From positions 62,001 through 126,000 of the forward strand of contig NZ_JAKJPO010000001.1 in assembly GCF_021725675.1 (NCBI RefSeq): DNA of 64,000 nucleotides, in the 5' to 3' direction. Numbering within the stretch: the stretch's first letter is position 1; each line of letters begins with the position of its first letter. Origin of the DNA: Marilutibacter chinensis (GTDB lineage: Bacteria; Pseudomonadota; Gammaproteobacteria; Xanthomonadales; Xanthomonadaceae). The notes below the pieces were generated by a model. The model was not told where the DNA came from. It saw nothing but the letters and a program-made list of their open reading frames with translations, and ran no database searches. Of the stretch, positions 21,001-31,491 are shown one piece after another. Made by a program: the position numbers and the translations under genes.

Positions 21001-21395
21001 GGGACGATCTCGTCGTAGCCGCGGCCGAGGAACTGCAGGAGGCACCAGCCGTGGCCGAAGGGATCGGCTACGGTCACGATGCGGCCCCAGACCGCTTCGC
21101 GGATGTCGCCTTCCTGCCGTGCGCCGGCGGCCAGCGCACGGGCCAGCGCGGCGTCGAGGTCGTCGACGAGCACATCGCAGTGCAGCGGCATCCAGTGTCG
21201 CGAGTAGTCGCGCGGCGAATTTCCGGCGCCGATGGTGGCGGCGCCCTTACGCAGCAGGTACAGCGGAATCTCGGCACCGAGCAGTTCGAGCACGGCGTCG
21301 CCGAACCTGCGCGCCGGTTCCAGGCCGAACGCCTCGACGTAGAAGCGCTCGGCTTCATTCAGATCCGGCACATCGATGTTGAGCAGCAGCTTCAT
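20997..21395 (-). CDS. VOC (glyoxalase/bleomycin-resistance) family protein
   Basis: A 132-residue protein with one vicinal-oxygen-chelate module pair: NIDVPDLNEAERFYVEAFGLEPARRF in the first half and HCDVLVDDLDAALARALAAGAR..DPFGHGWCLLQF in the second. Families of this type include glyoxalase-like enzymes and resistance proteins. No substrate can be assigned. The second half ends with the typical DPFGHxW..L motif. Its stop overlaps the roxA start (ATGA). No Shine-Dalgarno site is visible before ATG 21395. Confidence 0.82.
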   Translation of the reverse strand: MKLLLNIDVPDLNEAERFYVEAFGLEPARRFGDAVLELLGAEIPLYLLRKGAATIGAGNSPRDYSRHWMPLHCDVLVDDLDAALARALAAGARQEGDIREAVWGRIVTVADPFGHGWCLLQFLGRGYDEIVP

Positions 21396-21489
21396 CGGGA
21401 GGTCCGGGGGCAATGGTCGCAGCCGCCCGGCCGATGCCGGACGAACCCCGGAGGAGCGGTCTCGCGGACGCGGGCGGGTATGGTCCGGC

Positions 21490-21864
21490 TCATGCGGGCT
21501 CAAGCGGCGTCTGCTGGTGTGAGAACAGCATCCAGCCGCCATCTCCGCGCAGGTAGACGCTGCCCACCAGCGCGCGGTAGGGCGTATCCAGGCCGGGGCG
21601 CTCGGCCTGCGCGCGATAGGCGAGCACGGCCAGTCCGGGCGCGGGCGAGCTCACGCTCACCTCGTCAAAGGCGAACCGGGTCCAAGGAGCGGCCCGGGCG
21701 ACCGCGGCCAGCACCGCGCCCTTGTCCATCGGATGCGGCAGGTGGGGCAGCAGCATCACGCCGTCGTCGTGGAAACGCGCGCCGTAGTGGCCGGCATCGC
21801 CGGCGGCTTCCCAGAAGCCGCGCTCCATCGCCACAAGTTCGTCGAACAGGCTCTCGGCGTTCAC
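21490..21864 (-). CDS. SnoaL/DUF4440-like small protein
   Basis: A 124-residue cone-fold (NTF2-like) protein: LFDELVAMERGFWEAAGDAGHYGARFHDDGVMLLP at the N terminus, a PMDKGAVLAAVARA helix and a final strand GGWMLFSHQQTPLEP. The pattern is that of DUF4440/SnoaL-like proteins of unknown substrate. The start is GTG 21864 with GGAG about ten bases upstream. It lies between purB and the VOC-roxA-GNAT group on the same strand, 63 and 94 bp away, so co-transcription is possible. Confidence 0.72.
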   Translation of the reverse strand: MNAESLFDELVAMERGFWEAAGDAGHYGARFHDDGVMLLPHLPHPMDKGAVLAAVARAAPWTRFAFDEVSVSSPAPGLAVLAYRAQAERPGLDTPYRALVGSVYLRGDGGWMLFSHQQTPLEPA

Positions 21865-21927
21865 GCCAGCATTTCTCCAAGGCCGGGCGGAATAGTTTCG
21901 TCGCTGCGGCGTGATGCGGCGGTCAGT

Positions 21928-23373
<1,446 letters not shown>

Positions 23374-23443
23374 TCACGCACCGGCCACGGCGGCGCCCGT
23401 ATCCTGATGTGTCACAGACAGCATTCCGGAACCGGAGAACGTG

Positions 23444-24835
<1,392 letters not shown>

Positions 24836-24971
24836 CTGGCTCGCACGCTGGCTTCGGGCGGGTATGTTTCCCTGCGCGAGCGGTTATGGCAGGGTGGTGC
24901 GGCGGACGGGCTGCCCGGACCGCGAACCAAGCGGGAGCGCGCGCCCGCGCCCTTACGGAGGGGGTCCGAAC

Positions 24972-26495
24972 ATGCGGAGCGTCCCGATGAACCTGCTGCT
25001 GGTGTGCGTCATGGCGGGTACGGCCAGTTGCACGGAGCGGCCGCGTGTCGACGACGGCCCGGTCCAAAAGGTCGGCAAAGTCGAATTCGAGCGCTACTTC
25101 GTCGCGGCGGCCGAACAGGATGCCGAGAAGGACAGGTACAAGCGCTGTATGCGCTATCCGAACCCTCCCGGTTCCGATTGGTCGGAGGCATTGATACTCG
25201 CCATATGCGGGGATCATGCCTCACCGGTAGAAAAGGGCGACCGGATCCAGGCCATGGTGGGCGAGGAGGACTGGTCCGGATTGCAGGCGCTCTACGAGGG
25301 GCGGCTGCGCAAGCATCACTCCGGAGAGGATCCGGAGCGGGTGCTGTATCGGCTCTTCCTTTCCGACCTGTGGCCGTCCCTGGATGATCTCGACGCGTCC
25401 AGCCGCCGGTGGTTGCGGGCCGTGCCCGAGAGTCCGTATGCGAAGACATTGCGTGCGGAGGCCCTGCTGCGTCTAGCCTGGAAGGCTCGTGGTCAGGGCT
25501 TCGTTCGCGACATTCCCGTTTCCAGGATCAGGAAGATGCGCCGTCTTGCCGACCAGGCGATAGGCCTGGCCGAATCGGCGCTCGAGTCGGAAGCGGGGTT
25601 GATGCCGGCCTATGCGATCGTGATGCAGGCTTCGGCACTCAACGGTCGTCGCAATGCACTCCAGCTGTTGCGGCGCGCGCTCGAAGTGTCGCCGGACTCC
25701 TACTACATGCGACTCGCGGTACTGCCGTATCTCCAGCCCAAGTGGGGCGGCCGTCTCGAGGACATGGAGCGGGTAGTGGACGATGCCCAGGAGTTGTCGA
25801 CGGTGAACGCCAGGATGCCGCTGCTGAAAACGTGGCAGGTGTCGTTCTCCGCAGGCGATTACAACGCACCCGACAGGTACGCGCCGGCGCTGAAGACCTT
25901 TCGAGAGGCGATGGCTTTCGGGCCCGAGTACTCGACGATGTATGAAGCGGTCTGGCTGGCCGCGCAGGCGGATCAGTATGCCGAGTCGGCGGTCATAGCC
26001 AGTCAACTCATCCGTCTGAACGGAAAGACCATCTATGCCTTGTCAAAGCGGGCTTGGGCCTTCGAGATGGCCGGGGACTGGCCCCGGGCCCTGAATGACT
26101 ATATGGCGGCAGCGGAGCGCGACCCGGGGAACTCCGATCATCTTGAACGGATCGCCGGGATCCACCATGGAAGGCGGAACTTCGGGGTGGCGGAGGAGTA
26201 CTACCTCAAGGCCTTGGCGATGGATCCGGACAATACCCGGGCCCTGCGCGGTGCCTGCCGCATGTGGGTGCACCTGACGCTGGAACCAGGCAAGGCCGAA
26301 CCCTACGCGCAAAGACTGGTGGGACTGTTGCCGGACGATCCCGACGCCTGGCTGCTGTTGGCGAACGTACAACACAGCCTGAAGCGCCCCGAGGTGCGCG
26401 ACACCGCGCGCAGGTTCCTGGAGCTGGCCCCGCCGGACGATCCGGAGTTTGCGGGACCAGTAAAGAACATCCAGAGATTCCTCGGCGATAACTGA
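24972..26495 (+). CDS. TPR-repeat lipoprotein, DUF4034-like N-terminal region
   Basis: A 507-residue putative lipoprotein or secreted protein. The strong GGAGGGGG before ATG 24972 fixes the start. The short hydrophobic leader NLLLVCVMAGTASC ends in a lipobox-like TASC (Thr at -3 is unusual). Residues ~85-330 resemble DUF4034: the WSGLQALYEGRLR start, ASALNGRRNALQLLRRALEVSPDSYYMR and YLQPKWGGRLEDMERV. The last ~150 residues hold TPR-like repeats (RALNDYMAAAERDPGNSDHL, NFGVAEEYYLKALAMDPDNT). Codon use and GC are visibly lower than in the neighbours, suggesting an accessory gene. Function unknown. It converges on the DUF2884 operon with only a 19-bp gap. Confidence 0.8.
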   Translation: MRSVPMNLLLVCVMAGTASCTERPRVDDGPVQKVGKVEFERYFVAAAEQDAEKDRYKRCMRYPNPPGSDWSEALILAICGDHASPVEKGDRIQAMVGEEDWSGLQALYEGRLRKHHSGEDPERVLYRLFLSDLWPSLDDLDASSRRWLRAVPESPYAKTLRAEALLRLAWKARGQGFVRDIPVSRIRKMRRLADQAIGLAESALESEAGLMPAYAIVMQASALNGRRNALQLLRRALEVSPDSYYMRLAVLPYLQPKWGGRLEDMERVVDDAQELSTVNARMPLLKTWQVSFSAGDYNAPDRYAPALKTFREAMAFGPEYSTMYEAVWLAAQADQYAESAVIASQLIRLNGKTIYALSKRAWAFEMAGDWPRALNDYMAAAERDPGNSDHLERIAGIHHGRRNFGVAEEYYLKALAMDPDNTRALRGACRMWVHLTLEPGKAEPYAQRLVGLLPDDPDAWLLLANVQHSLKRPEVRDTARRFLELAPPDDPEFAGPVKNIQRFLGDN

Positions 26496-26514
26496 AGCGT
26501 CGCCGGACGCAGGC

Positions 26515-27147
26515 TCAAATGTCGACCTTGCCGTCGTCCATGCAGTCGTCGATGTCGGCTTGGTCGAGGTCGGCGTAGGGCGCAAATTCGGGCAGCGATT
26601 CGACCAGCGCCTGCTCGGTTTCCATCATCGGCGGCAACTGTTCGCAGAGCCTGGTCACCGACGCCATGATCTTGTCTTCGACGTCGGCCTCGATGCGCTT
26701 CTCGATGTCTTTCTCGGAGTCGCCGGTGAAGATGCCCTTGATCGCGTCGCCGATCGCGTCGGTCGCGATACCGGCGGCGTGCAGGCCGACCTCGGCGCCG
26801 GCTTCGGCGACGATGGCGACGTGCTCGCGGTACTGCATCAGGAGCGCGCGCTGCGCGTCGTTGATCGCGACCTTGTCGCCGCCGATCAGCAGGTCGCCTT
26901 GCGGGGTGATCTTCGCTTCGGGCGCGTTCTTGTCGTCGCTGTTGAGGGTGATGTCGCCTTCGCGGACTTCCCTGCGGACCTCTTCGCGAACTTCGACCAG
27001 TGCCTTGGCGATGCCCGAGCGGGTTTCCTCCGAAGCTTCGGCGGCAGTTCCGCCGGCCGCGGATCCATCTCCGTCCCGGCCGCCGCATGCGGCGAGCCAG
27101 GGCACGAGGGAGAGCAGGGCGACGGCGAGAACGATGGGGCTCTTCAT
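26515..27147 (-). CDS. DUF2884 (YggN-like) lipoprotein, paralogue 1
   Basis: A 210-residue lipoprotein: hydrophobic leader and a clear LAAC lipobox with Cys21. The mature part resembles the DUF2884/YggN family of periplasmic proteins of unknown function: GDITLNSDDKNAPEAKITPQGDLLIGGDKVAINDAQR, a long helical middle, and a C-terminal acidic segment with two cysteines (RLCEQLP..DIDDCMDDG). The next gene upstream is a paralogue with the same block order, 15 bp away. It is the last gene of the ABC-transporter operon that starts at 30552. The ABC context suggests a role in the envelope. Confidence 0.82.
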   Translation of the reverse strand: MKSPIVLAVALLSLVPWLAACGGRDGDGSAAGGTAAEASEETRSGIAKALVEVREEVRREVREGDITLNSDDKNAPEAKITPQGDLLIGGDKVAINDAQRALLMQYREHVAIVAEAGAEVGLHAAGIATDAIGDAIKGIFTGDSEKDIEKRIEADVEDKIMASVTRLCEQLPPMMETEQALVESLPEFAPYADLDQADIDDCMDDGKVDI

Positions 27148-27162
27148 GATGGGGTCTCCAGA

Positions 27163-27813
27163 TCAGCGTGACGCGAACCCTTGGCGGACCTGCTCTTCGC
27201 AGTCGTCGACGTCGTCCGCTTCGAGGGTGGCATAGGGGCGGAACTGCGGCAGGCTGCGTGCGAGCCGCTGTTGCGATTCCATCGCTGCGGGCAGTTGCCT
27301 GCAGAGGTTCCGCACCGCCGGCTCGATCTCCTCCGCGATGGTGCGTTCGACGCGACGCTCGAGGCTTCCGGTCATCGCGCCGAACAGCATGCCGACCCAG
27401 GAGGTGCCCACTGCATCGAGTGCGGCCTCGGCACCGCGCTGGCCGATATCGATGCCGGACCGGGCGATGCCCACCACCAGTCCGCGGTAGGCGAGCAGCT
27501 CGCGGCGCTGGTCGGCATCGATGGTCTGCGCGCGACCCTCGATCAGGAAATCGCCCTGCGGCGTGATCTCGGCCCGTGGCAGGTCGGCATGCGGACGGTC
27601 GGACCTACCGAAGTGCATGCCGTCGTCGAGGCGCAGGTTGCCGGTTTCGAGCTCCTGCCGGGCTCGAGCGAGTTCGACGTCGACCTCCTGGCGCGCGTCG
27701 GCCAGCTCCTGTCGGATCTCGGCGCCGATACCCGACGGTGCGGGGTCCGCGGCCTGCGCGGCGAGGGGCAGCAGCAGGCACAACATGGCGGGAAGTATGC
27801 GAAGGGTGCTCAT
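27163..27813 (-). CDS. DUF2884 (YggN-like) periplasmic protein, paralogue 2
   Basis: A 216-residue secreted protein with a standard signal peptide (LPAMLCLLLPLAAQA, cleavage before ADPAP). It shares with paralogue 1 the block PRAEITPQGDFLIEGRAQTIDADQRRELLAYRG, the helical middle and the C-terminal pair of cysteines (NLCRQLP..VDDCEEQ). The first half is a charged, probably coiled helix (IRQELADARQEVDVELARAR). Here the lipobox is lost, so one paralogue is soluble and the other lipid-anchored. ATG 27813 gives MSTLRIL; the frame is open 12 codons further upstream. It lies 39 bp after the ABC permease gene. Confidence 0.8.
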   Translation of the reverse strand: MSTLRILPAMLCLLLPLAAQAADPAPSGIGAEIRQELADARQEVDVELARARQELETGNLRLDDGMHFGRSDRPHADLPRAEITPQGDFLIEGRAQTIDADQRRELLAYRGLVVGIARSGIDIGQRGAEAALDAVGTSWVGMLFGAMTGSLERRVERTIAEEIEPAVRNLCRQLPAAMESQQRLARSLPQFRPYATLEADDVDDCEEQVRQGFASR

Positions 27814-27852
27814 CGTGGTCGTCTTCCGGGGGATGGCGGCAGGGCGCATGGC

Positions 27853-28914
27853 TCAGTTGTCGTCGCGCCAGCGGCGCAGGCGGATCGCGGCGAAGATCAG
27901 GGTCGCGCCGACGACCGCGCCGATCCACAGCTCCGGCATCGAGAGGTTCTCCAGCATGCCCATCGGTGATGCTTCGTGGAGCAGCGGTTCGATGCCGTCC
28001 TGGTCGTTGATCAGACTGTCGGAGCCTTCGCGGTAGGGCAGGTGGATGCCGGGCACGGTGCCCAGCAGCGCGCGGCCGACCACGTTCGACCAGAACCAGC
28101 CGCTCTGCATGTTGAACAGCTCCATCACGTCGAACCAGCTGACGAAGATGCCTGCGAAGACCGGGATCATGATCGCCCACAGGAACGGCTTGCTGCGCGC
28201 CCAGACCGAACACAGCATCAGCCAGCCGACGGTCGGCAGCGCCCACAGCGCATAGACCGGGATCCAGGTCAGGTGGCCGAGGGTCAGGTTGAACAGGTGC
28301 GCGGGGCCCCACAGAAGCGTGATCGGGTTGCCTCCGTGGACCAGGACCACGATGCTGATCATCGCCAGGAAGCCGAACATCGTGGCAACGCCGACCAGGC
28401 CCGCGATCACCGGGGCGACCAGGGTCGCGCTGGCAACCTTCGACAGTACGGTCTCGGTGTCCGACAGCGGCAGCGATTTCCAGAACAGCACACTGCGGTC
28501 CTTGCGTTCGTCGTACAGCGCTCCGATGCAGTAGAAGAACACCACGAAGGCGAGCACGATGTAGGGCCACATGCCGCTGAAGAACAGCGACAGGTCGATG
28601 CCCTGGCTGAGCTTGGCGATGTCCTCGGCGCTGAGCTTGCTGGTCAGCATCGCCAGATCGAAGCCATTGATCTGCACGCCGTCGATCTCGATCTCGCCGG
28701 CGGCCGCGGCGCGGTAGCCCGCGACCAGTCCGACGATGATGCCCATCAGCGTCAGCAACAGGGAAATGCCTCCGGCGATGACCGGAGCCCAGAAGAAACC
28801 GCCGCGATGCTCCCAGAACTCGCGCTTGAGCAGCAGCTTGAACTTGTGGGTCGGGTGGGGCGCCGCATGCGGGCCCCGCGCCGGCGAATCGTGGGTTTCG
28901 GCGATGGCGTTCAT
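27853..28914 (-). CDS. ABC-2 type transporter permease
   Basis: A 353-residue inner-membrane protein with about six membrane segments: an N-terminal cytoplasmic stretch (HKFKLLLKREFWEHRGGFF), TM1 near residue 45, a large extracytoplasmic loop (~70-120), then five segments clustered between ~125 and 340. ERKDRSVLFWKSLPLSDTETVLSK is the cytoplasmic loop seen in ABC-2 exporters of the YtrC/EcsB/GldF type. Its start overlaps the stop of the ATPase gene (ATGA), showing translational coupling. Together they should form one half-size exporter or a mechanochemical ABC complex; the substrate is unknown. Confidence 0.88.
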   Translation of the reverse strand: MNAIAETHDSPARGPHAAPHPTHKFKLLLKREFWEHRGGFFWAPVIAGGISLLLTLMGIIVGLVAGYRAAAAGEIEIDGVQINGFDLAMLTSKLSAEDIAKLSQGIDLSLFFSGMWPYIVLAFVVFFYCIGALYDERKDRSVLFWKSLPLSDTETVLSKVASATLVAPVIAGLVGVATMFGFLAMISIVVLVHGGNPITLLWGPAHLFNLTLGHLTWIPVYALWALPTVGWLMLCSVWARSKPFLWAIMIPVFAGIFVSWFDVMELFNMQSGWFWSNVVGRALLGTVPGIHLPYREGSDSLINDQDGIEPLLHEASPMGMLENLSMPELWIGAVVGATLIFAAIRLRRWRDDN

Positions 28915-29804
28915 GCGTAGGTTCCCTTCATGGTGGCGACGAACAGGTCGGCCAGGCCCGGGGTGCGGGTCTCGCCGAGGGCAGCCAGGCGTTGGGCGGT
29001 CACGCCGGAAGGCGAGCCGTCGGGCAGCCGGCCGTCGTACAGCATCACGGTCTTGCCGAACGGCAGCGCGCGCTCGTCGATCGGCCCCAGGCTCCGCGCT
29101 TCCTCGGTCCGGTCGCCGTTGACCAGGACCTCGACGAAGCGTTCGCCCAGCTCGTCCATCCCGCTCTCCAGCACGATCCTGCCGTCGCGGATGAACATCA
29201 CGTCGGTGAGGATGTGTTCGATCTCCTCGACCTGATGCGTGGTCACGATGATGGTCTTTTGCTCGTCGAAGTAGTCCTCCAGCAGGCGCTGGTAGAACTG
29301 CTTGCGGTAGAGGATGTCCAGGCCCAGGGTCGGCTCGTCGAGCACCAGCAGGCGGGCATCGATCGCCATCACCAGGGCCAGGTGCAGCTGTACGATCATG
29401 CCCTTGGACATCTCGCGTACCCGCATGTTCGGCTTGAGCTGGGTGCCCTGGAGAAAGCGCTCGCAGCGGGCCTTGTCGAAGCGCGGATGCACGCCGGATA
29501 CGAACTCGATGGCCTCCTTGACCTTCATCCAGCGAGGCAGCACGGCGACGTCGGCGATGAAGCACACGTCCCGCATCAACTCGTCGCGCTGGGTGCGCGG
29601 GTCCAGCCCGAGCACGCTGAGCGAACCCTCGAACGGAATCAGCCCGAGCATCGCCTTCAGCGCGGTGGTCTTGCCGGCGCCGTTGGGGCCGATCAGGCCG
29701 ACGATGCGACCGGCGGGGATCTCGAACGCCGTGTTGTCCAGCGCGAGTTTGTTCTTGTAGGCCTTGCGCAGGCCCCGGGCGTCGATGACGGTGGAAGCGT
29801 TCAT
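28911..29804 (-). CDS. ABC transporter ATP-binding protein
   Basis: A 297-residue ATPase partner of the permease. Walker A GLIGPNGAGKTTALKAML, Q-loop region, a degenerate signature MSKGMIVQLHLAL in place of LSGGQ, Walker B LLVLDEPTLGLD and the H-loop IIVTTHQVEE are all visible. SKGM-type signatures are common among ATPases of YtrB-like ABC-2 systems. About 70 C-terminal residues after the H-loop are typical for this class. ATGA overlaps link it to gntR before it and the permease after it. Confidence 0.93.
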   Translation of the reverse strand: MNASTVIDARGLRKAYKNKLALDNTAFEIPAGRIVGLIGPNGAGKTTALKAMLGLIPFEGSLSVLGLDPRTQRDELMRDVCFIADVAVLPRWMKVKEAIEFVSGVHPRFDKARCERFLQGTQLKPNMRVREMSKGMIVQLHLALVMAIDARLLVLDEPTLGLDILYRKQFYQRLLEDYFDEQKTIIVTTHQVEEIEHILTDVMFIRDGRIVLESGMDELGERFVEVLVNGDRTEEARSLGPIDERALPFGKTVMLYDGRLPDGSPSGVTAQRLAALGETRTPGLADLFVATMKGTYA

Positions 29805-30175
29805 TGCGTGCCTCCATTGCCTTCGCCCGCGGCCAGCAGCTCCTCGGTGCGCAGTCCCAGGCGGGCGATGCGCTCGAGTACCAGCGGCCATTCTTCTTTC
29901 AGGAACCGTTCGCGCTCGTTGACCAGCAGCTTCCGGGCGGCTTCTTCGGTGACGTACATGCCAAGTCCCCTGCGTTTCTCGATGAGGGCCTCGTCCGCGA
30001 GCTCCTGGTAGGCACGCGAGACGGTGATGGGGTTGAGCTGATACTCGGCCGCGACCTGCCGGACCGAGGGCAGGGCGTCGCCCGGCTTGAGCACGCCGTC
30101 GAGCATCATCGCGATGACGCGCTCCTTCAGCTGACGGTAGATCGGAGCGCCGTCGCTCCATTGGATGGCGGTCAT
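29801..30175 (-). CDS. GntR-family regulator, YtrA subfamily
   Basis: A 124-residue short GntR regulator. The winged helix-turn-helix fills residues ~8-75 (PIYRQLKERVIAMMLDGVLKPGDALPSVRQVAAEYQLNPITVSRAYQELADEALIEKRRGLGMYV). The C-terminal ~45 residues are a short helical dimerisation tail, too small for a ligand domain, which defines the YtrA subfamily. YtrA regulators generally repress the ABC operon that encodes them. The 24-bp palindrome over the operon promoter at 30581-30604 is the obvious candidate operator. The stop overlaps the ATPase start by ATGA. Confidence 0.9.
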   Translation of the reverse strand: MTAIQWSDGAPIYRQLKERVIAMMLDGVLKPGDALPSVRQVAAEYQLNPITVSRAYQELADEALIEKRRGLGMYVTEEAARKLLVNERERFLKEEWPLVLERIARLGLRTEELLAAGEGNGGTQ

Positions 30176-30177
30176 GG

Positions 30178-30552
30178 TCAACCCCGCGGTGCGAATGAGA
30201 AATAGGGCATCACCAGCGGCTGGCGGTTGTCGCGCCGGCTGCGGCTGGATGTGGTGGTGGCCGCGTCCGTGGCCGATTTGATGTTCTGGATCAGCGGCGC
30301 GGCGGGGGCCGTGGCCGGCAGTTCCGCGGCCTGTGCGGAACATGGCGAGGCTTCCGCGCATGGGGCCGGGGCGGCGGTGAGCGTCGTACCGATGAGGGCG
30401 AGGGTGTCGACGCCGGCATGGTCAACCGTCACGTTCAGCTTCGTGACCCGGTCGCCGGCCCGGATCAGCGGACTGACGCCGACCAGCGCGAGGACCAGGG
30501 CCACGCTGCAGGTGGTGAGGGCGGTAAGGCTATTTCGGAGCTTGCGGTTCAT
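30178..30552 (-). CDS. Hypothetical secreted or membrane-anchored protein, first gene of the ABC operon
   Basis: A 124-residue protein of unknown function. It has one hydrophobic segment near the N terminus (LTTCSVALVLALVGVSPLI, residues ~12-30), either a signal peptide or an anchor, then a short KLNVTVDHAGVDTLALIG strand-like region. An Ala/Pro/Ser-rich stretch with two cysteines (PAPCAEASPCSAQ) follows, and a C terminus ending PLVMPYFSFAPRG. It ends two bases before the gntR start codon and opens the operon, so it is likely a functional partner of the ABC system. I recognise no domain. Confidence 0.65.
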   Translation of the reverse strand: MNRKLRNSLTALTTCSVALVLALVGVSPLIRAGDRVTKLNVTVDHAGVDTLALIGTTLTAAPAPCAEASPCSAQAAELPATAPAAPLIQNIKSATDAATTTSSRSRRDNRQPLVMPYFSFAPRG

Positions 30553-30580
30553 TGGGGGCCGTCCTGCTCGTTGGTAGACC

Positions 30581-30621
30581 GGTGTTGTATGCAACTATAA
30601 CACCAAAACACGACCGGTCAA
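30581..30621 (-). promoter_or_regulatory. Sigma-70 promoter with overlapping palindromic operator for the GntR-ABC operon
   Basis: On the minus strand TTGACC (30621-30616), a 16-bp spacer and TATAGT (30599-30594), ~40 bp before the first start codon. A 24-bp near-perfect palindrome (30581-30604; half-sites GGTGTTGTA and TATAACACC, one mismatch) covers the -10 box. That is the position expected for autorepression by the GntR protein. Confidence 0.68.
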
Positions 30622-30690
30622 GCCCCACGGACCTGCCGCGCCACCCAACTGAAGTCATACTGTGCTGATCGCCTGTCCGGAGACGCCCGC

Positions 30691-31290
30691 ATGGCCCCGA
30701 TTCGCCTGAAACGTCCGTTGCCGCTGGTTCCTGCGTTGTGCCTGCTCCTGTGCCTGACACTGGTTGCGGGGGTTGTCTTCGCCGCCGGCGGCTTGCTGGC
30801 CCACAGCTACCGTCCGCTGGCGGGCAAGACGCCGGTCGATCTTGCGGATACGTATGGGGGCGATGTCCTGCTGATCGTCAACACGGCCAGCAAGTGCGGC
30901 TTCACCCCGCAGTTCGAGGGGCTCGAGGCCCTGCATGCCCGTTATCGGGAGCGGGGATTCGCGGTGCTGGGCTTCCCGTCGGGCGACTTCAAGGAACAGG
31001 AGTTCGAGGACGAAGCGCAGATCCAGGAGTTCTGTACGCTGACCTACGGGGTCAGGTTCCCGATGTTCCAGAAAGTGCACGTGGTCGGCGACCAGGCAAC
31101 GCCGCTGTACCGTGAACTGGCCACCGCCGCCGGCGAGGCGCCCAAATGGAACTTCCACAAGTACCTGGTCGGCCGCGACGGCCGTCTGATCGCCAGCTAC
31201 GGCAGCCGTACCACCCCGGACGATCCGGCGCTGGTCGCGACGATCGAGCGTGCGCTGGCGGCGCCGCGTCCGGCTTCCGCCGCCGATTGA
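30691..31290 (+). CDS. Membrane-anchored glutathione peroxidase-like protein
   Basis: A 199-residue thiol peroxidase of the GPx family. The family core of ~160 residues starts at about residue 45; before it lies a single hydrophobic segment (VPALCLLLCLTLVAGVVFAAGGLLA, residues ~13-37) that predicts membrane anchoring or export. Peroxidatic Cys69 lies in VNTASKCGFTPQFEGLE. The second motif reads GFPSGDFKEQEFEDEAQIQEFC, a variant of GFPCNQF..QEPG with Gly in place of Asn. The third is KWNFHKYLVGRDG. The active-site Gln, Trp and Asn can all be placed. Divergent from the GntR-ABC operon. Confidence 0.88.
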   Translation: MAPIRLKRPLPLVPALCLLLCLTLVAGVVFAAGGLLAHSYRPLAGKTPVDLADTYGGDVLLIVNTASKCGFTPQFEGLEALHARYRERGFAVLGFPSGDFKEQEFEDEAQIQEFCTLTYGVRFPMFQKVHVVGDQATPLYRELATAAGEAPKWNFHKYLVGRDGRLIASYGSRTTPDDPALVATIERALAAPRPASAAD

Positions 31291-31301
31291 GCCTTCGGGA
31301 T

Positions 31302-31330
31302 TTGCCGCGGTGGCATGAGCCCGCGACAAT
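31302..31330 (+). promoter_or_regulatory. Predicted sigma-70 promoter upstream of the first FKBP gene
   Basis: TTGCCG (31302-31307), 17-bp spacer, GACAAT (31325-31330). The leader to the start codon would be about 155 nt and contains a small hairpin (CCGCTG-CCT-CAGCGG). Confidence 0.38.
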
Positions 31331-31491
31331 GGCCGCCTGTTCCGCTGCCTCAGCGGAGAGCGGATGCGGTCCGTGGTCGCGCCCGGCGGCGCATCCAACG
31401 TCGCCCGCTGCCATCGACCGGTCCTGATCACCACAGTCCGACTCGATACATTCGATACCGCAACATCCACCGAAACAGGAGCAGGTTTGCA

